Below are positions 1-6,026 of a stretch of 8,448 nucleotides of DNA, piece by piece. The stretch is from Candidatus Njordarchaeota archaeon (lineage in GTDB: Archaea; Asgardarchaeota; Njordarchaeia; Njordarchaeales; JAHKLH01), in assembly GCA_029856635.1 (NCBI GenBank), contig JAHKLH010000064.1:1-8448 (forward strand). Reading direction: 5' to 3'. The notes below the pieces were generated by a model. The model was given only the letters and a program-made list of their open reading frames with translations. It searched no databases and was not told the origin of the DNA. Position numbers and translations under genes: made by a program. How positions within the stretch are numbered: the first letter of the stretch is position 1; the number at the start of each line of letters is the position of its first letter.

Positions 1-3000
1 CCCTTCGTTGTAATATTAACTTTTCTTTCACCAATTAGCTCTTGCAAGAATTCCCTTGTTTTTTCATGTTTTAATAATATAATCGTTACATTTAATTGCA
101 TTGTAGTGTTTATTTCTAATGTATGCAAGCCTTCTATTCGTCCTATTAAGACTAATTGATCGTCCTTGTAAATATTGAAAGTCATATTTGAGAAACGAAT
201 TGTTAGATTCCATGGATTGAATATTTCGACGCTGACCGGGAACATATATGCGTCGTACGCTTGATTATCAACAAAATACGTAATCTTTTCAGCTTGACCA
301 ATTCTAGTAATCCTAAATAGTTCGGTCACCTTTAAGAAACTGATAACTTGTGTTTGAACATCGCCGGCGGAGAGCGGCATTTCTAATTCTAATTGGATAT
401 TTGGTATTCTTACACCGAAGATTTCAATGTCTAGGTAAATTTGTACGAGTCCTATAAACTGTTCTCCGTATGCCATAGCACTAATAAATTCCTCAAAGTC
501 TTCAGTGGAATTGTATAAAATTATTATGAAACATCCATTAACAGAACCGTAGCCAGATAGCTCTCGAGCGAGTTGTATTGTTACCAATTTTTGTTTGTTT
601 TCGGATAAAATGTTTATGGTCATGTTGTAAATAGTGACTGGAAAAGTAAGATTTGTCGTAGCGATAACAAACAGCACTACACGGTCTTCTTTTTCACTTA
701 TTATATTTACACTCACGGGGGCATACTGAACAACTCCTGGAGCACCACCACTTGCATTTAAGTATGTTTCTATGCTATCAAGTAAGGAAAATACGAAGTT
801 TGATTTAACATTTACATCATTTATCTGGATTCCCCCAATGGATAGATCAATTATTCCATCAATGAATATTGTAGTATTCCCGGCTAATGCATCCTTAATG
901 AACTCTCTAAGAGCTGGAGTACTATATAGCCTTATAACAGCGGATCCATTTACTTTCTCTCTAGGTGGAGCGATCATAGGGGTATTGATGTAAACTTTGC
1001 CAAATCTCTTTAATTGACCATCAATATTGACATATGTGTTTACATTAAGTTCATTTATTGCAATTTCTGAATCAAAAATATTAACAAAAGTCCATTTTAC
1101 TAGCAATTCGTGATATTGTATCCCACTCTCTGTTCCACTTCCGATATATTTTACATCATAGGCATAAACGAGATTGCTCAACATATCATAAGAAACAACT
1201 TCACTGTAATTAAATGAGACTAATGACGAGCCTTCAAGCTTTATTGGAACTGCACTAAAATGATATCCCAAGAAATCTAAATCAAAAGTACCCGTCAGTG
1301 TTATCTGATCTAAATTCTCTCCAGATACATATGCATAAAGAAAGTCACTAATTGTCTTGCTATTAGTAAATAGATCGATAGTGAGTGAAATATTTCGTAC
1401 TGGATTTGGATTTTCTAAGTTAATTTCTGGAATTCTTATTTCTCCTACTACTGTTCCATTGTAAAGAATATTCAGATTTACATCAGAAATTCTTAATGGA
1501 TATTGTGGGTAAATGTATGTAACATTTGCTTTAATTCTAATCCTATTTCGATCTGGTAATTGCTTTATGTTATAATTTTGGATTGTAACATTTTCGGCAG
1601 AAATACCACCGAGGGTTTCTATTGTACTCGTGGGCATAAATCCTGTAAATGATTGAAGACTACCAGTTCCAAATTGCTGTGCAAGAGGGCTGGATGTATT
1701 GAGTTGTTCGAACCAGAGACCGAGTAGATATACGTCAAGTGTACCAGAAAGGTTAGCATCCAGTACATTTTCATACAAATATTTTCGTAGAAATTCGTAT
1801 AGCTCTTGACTTTTATAGAAGTACACGGTAATATGCGCTGAAGCTGGCTTATTCTTTTCCAAAATAACTCGTCCTTTGCTGGTAATTCTAATTATTGTTT
1901 GATTGTGTCTCACAAGTGAGAGGTCCATATTTCCAAAACCGTAAGTCCAGTTATATGAGTTCCTTATGATCGCATTGACTTTAAAAACATGAATCTCTGT
2001 ATTGTTTTCTGTGTAGTATCCATCGTACGTTATGTCCATTTTTTCAATTGCTGATGAAAGAATATCTCCAACAGTTGAATAGACTCCACCACCTTTAATC
2101 ATTGTATCAAGGGATAGTGTACTTGCGTATTCGTTGATGTCTCCAATGATTTCTATGTCAGGAACATAAATACCGAAAATTGTTAAGGAAATTCTTCCTA
2201 TAACCTTTCCTTCAATTTCTCCAGTTTCGACGTACTTCTTGATGAAATCAGCTAATCCTCCTCGCTTATATATCCTAAAAACAAATGTTGCATTATATTT
2301 ACCATTTTTTATAGAAAATGGTTTTGCTTCAATATGAAATAGATGCTGAGGAACAAGCAAATCGAAGCTCATTTCATGGAACTTTATTTCACCGACACGT
2401 GAATATAATGGAGGTAAAACACCAGAAACCTTGACAAGAGCATCTGCATACTCATCTGTTTCTCTTGCTAAAATTACTTTATCCACATTTGGTGTGGGTA
2501 TCATTATTTGCGAGTAACTTTCTATCTGGCTTTGTGGCACGAATTTGCTAGCATCAATTTCAATGACAGCATAAGTAATTGGAAAGAGTCCAAAAAATGT
2601 TATTGGATAATGTACTCGAATTTTTCCATCAAATCTGCGATATGTAGCAATGTATCTTATTAATCTTGCTCCTGCATCATTATTTGCAAGATCGATCTTG
2701 ACGGGAACTATAGCATCTCCTCCGGGAGGTATATCAATCGGCCCAAATTCTCCCTTACCTGCGTATTCTCCTTTTTCTGGATCCTTTATTTCGAAGTATA
2801 TTTTTGGTATTTTTATCGGAATCCATGTTGGATTGTGTGCAAAAAGAAGAACGCTTAAATGAGCATACTGTCCATCATTTCCTTTGAATTCAAAATACAT
2901 TACAGACCATTCGCATTGGGCTAATCCAAGAGTAGGAACGATGTTTACAAGACCGTTTATTACAAGAATAATAATGGCTAATCCAATGAATTTTTTCTTC

Positions 3001-3026
3001 GTTAGCCTTACTTTCCAAAAGCCCAT
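1..3026 (-). CDS. Giant membrane-anchored protein with about seven LEA14/WHy-like repeats (3' end outside window)
   Basis: I read this frame codon by codon from the ATG at 3024-3026 to position 3 and found no stop, so at least 1008 residues are present and the C-terminus is missing. The start is the first ATG after an in-frame TAA at 3030-3032. The N-terminus is basic (KVRLTKKK, residues 5-12) followed by a hydrophobic stretch (13-36), either a signal peptide or a membrane anchor, so the rest should lie outside the membrane. About seven beta-rich units follow, near residues 58-155, 180-293, 345-445, 496-595, 634-745, 781-885 and 928 onward, spaced about 120-165 residues. Units 1 and 7 carry the 'NP' turn (HNPTW, FNPWN), and most have a late F-x-x-x-x-x-x-G-E segment and then a G-(I/V)-x-(V/I)-P strand (FGIYVPDIEI, FGVRIPNIQLE). 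This is the pattern of LEA type 2/WHy domains. The family call rests on pattern only; the role is unknown, perhaps envelope protection or structure. It is divergent from the nucleotidyltransferase gene. Confidence 0.85.
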   Translation of the reverse strand, partial: MGFWKVRLTKKKFIGLAIIILVINGLVNIVPTLGLAQCEWSVMYFEFKGNDGQYAHLSVLLFAHNPTWIPIKIPKIYFEIKDPEKGEYAGKGEFGPIDIPPGGDAIVPVKIDLANNDAGARLIRYIATYRRFDGKIRVHYPITFFGLFPITYAVIEIDASKFVPQSQIESYSQIMIPTPNVDKVILARETDEYADALVKVSGVLPPLYSRVGEIKFHEMSFDLLVPQHLFHIEAKPFSIKNGKYNATFVFRIYKRGGLADFIKKYVETGEIEGKVIGRISLTIFGIYVPDIEIIGDINEYASTLSLDTMIKGGGVYSTVGDILSSAIEKMDITYDGYYTENNTEIHVFKVNAIIRNSYNWTYGFGNMDLSLVRHNQTIIRITSKGRVILEKNKPASAHITVYFYKSQELYEFLRKYLYENVLDANLSGTLDVYLLGLWFEQLNTSSPLAQQFGTGSLQSFTGFMPTSTIETLGGISAENVTIQNYNIKQLPDRNRIRIKANVTYIYPQYPLRISDVNLNILYNGTVVGEIRIPEINLENPNPVRNISLTIDLFTNSKTISDFLYAYVSGENLDQITLTGTFDLDFLGYHFSAVPIKLEGSSLVSFNYSEVVSYDMLSNLVYAYDVKYIGSGTESGIQYHELLVKWTFVNIFDSEIAINELNVNTYVNIDGQLKRFGKVYINTPMIAPPREKVNGSAVIRLYSTPALREFIKDALAGNTTIFIDGIIDLSIGGIQINDVNVKSNFVFSLLDSIETYLNASGGAPGVVQYAPVSVNIISEKEDRVVLFVIATTNLTFPVTIYNMTINILSENKQKLVTIQLARELSGYGSVNGCFIIILYNSTEDFEEFISAMAYGEQFIGLVQIYLDIEIFGVRIPNIQLELEMPLSAGDVQTQVISFLKVTELFRITRIGQAEKITYFVDNQAYDAYMFPVSVEIFNPWNLTIRFSNMTFNIYKDDQLVLIGRIEGLHTLEINTTMQLNVTIILLKHEKTREFLQELIGERKVNITTK

Positions 3027-3105
3027 CTTTTATCTTCTAGGCTCCATCTTCAAATGTACAAATGATTGTAAAGTTTCAACTCACACTTTCTTTTCAGAAT
3101 ATTAA

Positions 3106-3117
3106 AAAATATATTTT
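3106..3117. promoter_or_regulatory. Palindromic TATA-like element in the divergent promoter region
   Basis: AAAATATATTTT is a perfect 12-base palindrome in the 221-base gap between the divergent genes. An archaeal TATA box here could serve either direction. Leftward transcription would start near 3085, giving a leader of about 60 bases for the repeat protein. Rightward transcription would start near 3140, giving a leader of about 100 bases. No clear BRE purine block fixes the direction, so the assignment is tentative. Confidence 0.4.
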
Positions 3118-3126
3118 ATACGATTC

Positions 3127-3144
3127 CACCATGATTCATTGGTG
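3127..3144. repeat. Operator-like interrupted palindrome
   Basis: CACC-ATGA-T-TCAT-T-GGTG forms an 8-base inverted repeat around one central base, with a single unpaired T in the right arm. It lies ten bases to the right of the palindromic TATA element, where a DNA-binding regulator could act. It could equally be chance in AT-rich DNA. Confidence 0.3.
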
Positions 3145-3235
3145 AAGAGTATCCCTTAAACTGTTTGATGAAAAAATTTTTGCTGAATCTTAAACAATAA
3201 ATCAATTCTCTACATTATCTTTCTTGATAATCCTT

Positions 3236-3241
3236 GAGGTG
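3236..3241 (+). promoter_or_regulatory. Shine-Dalgarno GAGGTG that fixes the nucleotidyltransferase start
   Basis: GAGGTG is complementary to the archaeal 16S 3' end and sits exactly six bases before the ATG at 3248. This favours that ATG over the in-frame TTG at 3224, which would place this site inside the coding region. Confidence 0.75.
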
Positions 3242-3247
3242 TTAGAT

Positions 3248-4006
3248 ATGGTGGAACAAACAGTAATTCTGGCAGCAGGTAGAGGTACCAGGATGAGACT
3301 ATTTACTAGAGACAAACCAAAGTGCCTAGCTAGATTATTAGGCATTCCTATAATTGAGTGGACATTAAGTACTCTTGAATATCTTGGTATCAACGACATC
3401 ATAGTAGTAACAGGGTGGATGGGTTATAAGATAAAAAGAGCATTAAATCACTGGAGGAATCGAATAAAACTAAGGTTTGTATTTAATCGCTTTTATGCAA
3501 AATACGAAAACGCAGTGTCAATTCTTGCAGCATCGAGGCATCTTAAGGAAGAATTTCTAGTGTTAATGTCTGATCATTTTTATTCAATGAAAATTATTGA
3601 GAAAATGCTCAAGCAGACTTCTTTCACAATGGGAGTCGATTCGCAACCAAATCCAGCAGTTGATATTGAAGAGGCAACTAAAGTTCTCGTATTAAATGGC
3701 ATTGTAAAATCAATTGGAAAGAAAATTAAACAGTTTAATGCCATTGATATTGGTGCATTTGTGCTTGATAGAAGCGTGCTTCATTTCATAAAGAAAGCTA
3801 TGCATAGAGGCAAAGCATCTCTTTCAGAGGTAGTATTATTGATGATTAAAAATGGATTTGAATTCAGGGCCTTTGACATTAAGGGAGCTTTTTGGATTGA
3901 TATTGATACACCTAAAGACTTGAAGAAGGCTGAAGAGTATGTGTCAAAGTTTTTTGGAAAATATCGCAGGATACTGCAAGACAAAATGTTTTCTTCCATA
4001 TTATGA
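3248..4006 (+). CDS. Sugar-phosphate-type nucleotidyltransferase, probably CTP:inositol-1-phosphate cytidylyltransferase (IPCT-like)
   Basis: A 252-residue cytoplasmic enzyme with the Rossmann-like NTP-transferase fold. Visible motifs: the nucleotide loop LAAGRGTRM (8-16), the lysine motif DKPK (22-25), NAVS (88-91), the metal/catalytic MSDH (107-110), VDIEEATKV (138-146), DIGAFVLD (167-174) and the second metal motif WIDIDT (216-221). As I recall the cytidylyltransferase half of the fused Archaeoglobus IPCT/DIPPS protein, the run GDH, VDI-EATK, DxGxFVLD and W-DVDT appears in the same order. That makes inositol-1-phosphate plus CTP to CDP-inositol the best guess, the first step to di-myo-inositol phosphate in hyperthermophiles. 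There is no CDP-alcohol phosphotransferase domain (DG-x2-AR) after it, so it would be the stand-alone form. Other options are a choline-phosphate cytidylyltransferase or another MobA-like enzyme. Translation starts at the ATG with the GAGGTG site. The next gene begins 108 bases downstream on the same strand. Confidence 0.8.
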   Translation: MVEQTVILAAGRGTRMRLFTRDKPKCLARLLGIPIIEWTLSTLEYLGINDIIVVTGWMGYKIKRALNHWRNRIKLRFVFNRFYAKYENAVSILAASRHLKEEFLVLMSDHFYSMKIIEKMLKQTSFTMGVDSQPNPAVDIEEATKVLVLNGIVKSIGKKIKQFNAIDIGAFVLDRSVLHFIKKAMHRGKASLSEVVLLMIKNGFEFRAFDIKGAFWIDIDTPKDLKKAEEYVSKFFGKYRRILQDKMFSSIL

Positions 4007-4019
4007 CGATATTTTCTCA

Positions 4020-4032
4020 ACATTTTTATTTC
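4020..4032 (+). terminator. T-rich stretch after the nucleotidyltransferase gene
   Basis: ACATTTTTATTTC begins 14 bases after the stop codon and contains a five-T run. It fits an archaeal oligo-T terminator without a hairpin. With 108 bases before the next gene, separate transcription of the two genes is possible. The signal is weak. Confidence 0.3.
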
Positions 4033-4111
4033 GGTTAAGGGTAATTCTTCATATAGTGAATTAAAGAATAATTTCAAAATTAGATTATTCATCACAGACT
4101 CATGGTGTAAA

Positions 4112-4117
4112 GAGGTG
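4112..4117 (+). promoter_or_regulatory. GAGGTG motif overlapping the GTG start
   Basis: The same GAGGTG that serves the upstream gene recurs here, but the only usual in-frame start is the GTG that forms its own last three bases. Six bases further on is GAG (Glu), not a start codon, so the motif cannot act as a normal ribosome-binding site for this frame. A leaderless or unusual start is implied, or the true start is misjudged. Confidence 0.4.
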
Positions 4118-5062
4118 GGGCTTGAGAAAATTATTGAAAAGAAGAAAGAAGTAGTTCGTGAAAAAGTAACAGAAGAACTTGAAAAAGCAAAGGAAATGAT
4201 TGAGAAAAAGCGATACTTACTAAGAGTATTTTCCATCAAGAATATAGCTGTGCTTGTTAATCCATTAAACAATAATGAGATTATATTAAACTCAGCGATA
4301 AATTTAGCAAAGCGATTAAGGGCGGCAGTATGTGTGTGTTCCTTAGCTCTCAAAGGCGAAAACGTGGATATACTAAACGAGAAAATGGCATCAATGATCA
4401 AATATCTAGAGGACGCAGGTATTCATGTAGAGAAGTCAGAAGTTATATCTAGCTCAGACGAGAATGCAGTTAAATCATTTTTAAACTGGGCAAAAGAGAA
4501 TCAATGTCAACTAATAGTAATGTCCAAAAAATATCGATTAAAAGAGGAGCAAAGAACTTACAGTTGGTTTGCCGAAAGAATTGCTGATGAGGACCACGAT
4601 ATTCCAATAATCTTCGTTGATAAAACAGAGATAACCGAAGAATATTTAGACAGGGCGCTTGTTTTAATATCATTTAGAGAGCTCAAGTATCCAAATGTAG
4701 AATTAGCTTTATCAATTTGTGGAGAGGGAGAAATTCATCTTTTATCAGTAATTGAGAGTTCTGAGGTTGCATCATTAGCTAAAAGTATGGAGATTTCATC
4801 GGATGAAGCAATTTCAAAAATACGAGAAAAGAGATTAAATAGCATTAAGAATTTAGCGAATTCCATCAGAAGTATTGTTGATGCGGATATTAAAGAACAC
4901 ATTGAAGTTGGTGAAGTAATAAGTGTGGCTAGAGAGTATTATAACGAATTAAGGCCAATCTTAACCTACGTGAATCGTTCAGTTCGCCCCGGAGAAATTG
5001 GAACTCACTTACTCTTACTAATTCGAGAGATAGATCCAATAGTTATGACGCCAATGAAATGA
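4115..5062 (+). CDS. Tandem universal-stress-protein-like protein with helical N-terminus
   Basis: 315 residues, soluble and probably cytoplasmic. Residues 1-35 are almost all charged and helical (EKKKEVVREKVTEELEKAKE), a likely coiled coil. Residues 40-169 read as a UspA-like alpha/beta unit: a first strand IKNIAVLVNP, a helix with NLAKRL, a strand CVCSLALK, a long helix with AGIHVEKSEV, then QLIVMSKKY and the last strand DIPIIFVDK. Residues 178-313 repeat this plan in weaker form (ALVLISFREL at the start, PIVMTP at the end). Typical ATP-binding UspA proteins have G-x2-G-x9-G-(S/T) after the LIVMG strand. Here it reads MSKKYRLKEE with no such glycines, so nucleotide binding is doubtful and a regulatory or scaffold role is more likely. 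The start is the GTG at 4115; the frame is open further upstream without a conventional start, and the next in-frame ATG (4196) would remove most of the helix. It follows the nucleotidyltransferase by 108 bases. Confidence 0.75.
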   Translation: MGLEKIIEKKKEVVREKVTEELEKAKEMIEKKRYLLRVFSIKNIAVLVNPLNNNEIILNSAINLAKRLRAAVCVCSLALKGENVDILNEKMASMIKYLEDAGIHVEKSEVISSSDENAVKSFLNWAKENQCQLIVMSKKYRLKEEQRTYSWFAERIADEDHDIPIIFVDKTEITEEYLDRALVLISFRELKYPNVELALSICGEGEIHLLSVIESSEVASLAKSMEISSDEAISKIREKRLNSIKNLANSIRSIVDADIKEHIEVGEVISVAREYYNELRPILTYVNRSVRPGEIGTHLLLLIREIDPIVMTPMK

Positions 5063-5398
5063 TCTTAAAGTTTTTTAAAAATGTTTTTTCCAAAAAATCT
5101 TCTGCACTGAATTCACTAAGATGATTTTCATTATAAAATGCTAAAAGTCCGATCAATTTAAAATTCAAATGAAAAAATAAACTGAGATTTTTTCAATATT
5201 GAATAAAATTGAAAATGCCGCACCTGCAAAAAGCAAGGGTGTGAAGTCATATGAAATTAAGTTAACCCGAGAAATGAAAACGAAAATTGAATGAAATCAA
5301 TTACTATTCTGATTAAAAGGAATTTTAAAAACTAATTCAGGTTCAGTATTCCCTCCTACAAACGTCCTCAAAGTATTTACAAAAACAATTTTAATGAG
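5043..5398 (-). pseudogene. Decayed coding remnant, C-terminal part of a lost membrane protein (?)
   Basis: Read on the minus strand from 5398, one frame gives LIKIVFVNTLRTFVGG followed by 17 more codons to a TGA at 5297-5299. It then continues in the same frame with a natural-looking segment that includes SRVNLISYDFTP and LLFAGAAFSILFN, to a TGA at 5165-5167. Close to that point the good reading moves to another frame: NFKLIGLLAFYNENHLSEFS and EDFLEKTFLKNF, ending at a TAA at 5043-5045. That end lies inside the last codons of the convergent USP-like gene, so the final residues may be spurious. The three segments lie end to end, have a mixed, protein-like composition and lack a single open frame, which is what frameshift and nonsense decay leaves. 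It may be the continuation of the fragment at 5391-5804; together they would make a protein of about 250 residues. I do not recognise the family. The reading is an inference from coding-like text, not from a database match. Confidence 0.5.
5071..5089 (+). terminator. Double oligo-T terminator after the USP-like gene
   Basis: Two six-T runs (5071-5076 and 5084-5089) begin eight bases after the stop of the plus-strand gene. This is a typical archaeal oligo-T termination signal. The same bases are also read in the minus-strand remnant, so the T-runs may have arisen or been kept after that gene died. Confidence 0.5.
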
Positions 5399-5804
5399 GA
5401 TAGGGCAGGTCGTATTTCAAATAACTATCAGCAATAATCAATCCTAATGAGAAACCAGCAATTACTCCAAGAACAAGGAATGCTAAATTAAAAATTGTAG
5501 GTAAAATTCATTCAGAACTTACTCCATTTAATAATATTTCTAGTGATGGAATATTCCAAAGGACTACCAGAATCCAAAAAGGCGAGGTGAATATTGATAG
5601 ACATAGAAGGACCGTTATTAAGCGCATTTTATCCTTATAATGCCTTCTAAAACTCAACAATCCAATAGCTAATGTGATAATCCCCGTAGCTAAGTCTCCA
5701 GCCAAAATTAATTCCGAGATATGTATTAAGTAGCATGTAGATTGTAGGTAATGGCATTGCAATAACAATTATTTTCGCATCGATTTAGTTGGTATTTTCA
5801 TCAT
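5391..5804 (-). pseudogene. Decayed small polytopic membrane protein, N-terminal part of a broken gene
   Basis: From ATG-ATG at 5804 the frame reads MMKIPTKSMRK and hits TAA at 5769-5771. Shifting frame there continues a natural membrane segment (IIVIAMPLPTIYMLLNTYLG). Near 5705-5720 the good reading returns to the first frame (ELILAGDLATGIITLAIGLL, then RRHYKDK and the hydrophobic LITVLLCLSIFTSPFWILVV). It meets a TGA at 5508-5510 and runs on in the same frame (ILPTIFNLAFLVLGVIAGFS, LGLIIADSYLKY) to TAA at 5391-5393. That gives about four membrane helices with basic loops, two frame changes and one nonsense codon. Taken naively, only an 86-residue piece from a TTG at 5768 to 5508 would be annotated, and its first 20 residues are an out-of-frame artefact. 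An AT-rich TATA-like stretch lies about 50 bases upstream. The family is not recognised; the gene may continue into 5043-5398. Confidence 0.65.
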
Positions 5805-6026
5805 TATGTACACTCTATTGTACTTAAATTATAAAATACAGTATATTAATACAAAAATATATTCTTCTGTACTTATTCGGTAGATATGTCTTATGATTAA
5901 GACTTAATGCTCATGAATATTGAGGAATTTTCGCATGAATTTCCACAGATTTAGGTTAAGATAGGATATTTCTCGCAGAATTTCAACTAAATTTATCATC
6001 AATCTTACAAATAACTAAGACTGTAA
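5805..6026. other. Intergenic gap of 222 bases, no gene seen
   Basis: This gap lies between the permease stop and the start of the broken gene, and every frame is quickly closed. It holds a TATA-like AATATATTTTT (minus strand, 5853-5863), suitably placed for the dead gene; TGTACTTA twice (5819-5826 and 5868-5875); and a perfect six-base-stem hairpin at 5888-5903. Confidence 0.6.
5888..5903. repeat. Perfect short inverted repeat
   Basis: GTCTTA-TGAT-TAAGAC is a perfect six-base stem with a four-base loop. It lies about 125 bases past the permease stop and 85 bases before the start of the broken gene. It could be an mRNA end structure or a regulator site; no T-run follows it on either strand, so it is not called a terminator. 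Confidence 0.3.

Noticed and set aside
772..3105. Three short plus-strand open frames (772-993, 2650-2862, 2884-3105)
   Set aside because: They are antisense to, or mostly inside, the long repeat-protein gene, have no ribosome-binding sites and no family likeness.
3224..3247. TTG at 3224 as start of the nucleotidyltransferase
   Set aside because: It would put the GAGGTG ribosome-binding site inside the gene; the ATG at 3248 has ideal spacing and starts just before the nucleotide-binding strand, as usual for the family.
3781..4401. 206-codon minus-strand open frame across the nucleotidyltransferase and USP-like genes
   Set aside because: It lies antisense to two genes with clear family motifs and its translation is Ser/Phe-rich shadow sequence.
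5117..5186. Possible C/D box small RNA (AGATGATT ... CTGA)
   Set aside because: The C box is imperfect, no convincing D'/C' pair is present, and the stretch overlaps the decayed coding frame.
5219..5243. GC-richer imperfect hairpin (CACCTGC-AAAAA-GCAAGGGTG) that could mark a small RNA
   Set aside because: The bases fall inside the minus-strand coding remnant (residues FTPLLFAGAA), which explains the higher GC; the stem has bulges and no promoter or T-run is paired with it.
5297..5510. In-frame TGA codons as selenocysteine or recoded tryptophan
   Set aside because: TGA is the normal stop of other genes here (at 4004-4006, 5060-5062 and 7488-7490), no SECIS-like element was seen, and frameshifts are also needed in the same locus.
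5508..5768. Intact 86-residue gene starting at TTG 5768
   Set aside because: Its first 20 residues are unlike a membrane protein while another frame over the same bases reads well, and coding text continues after its TGA. It is better explained as part of a broken gene.
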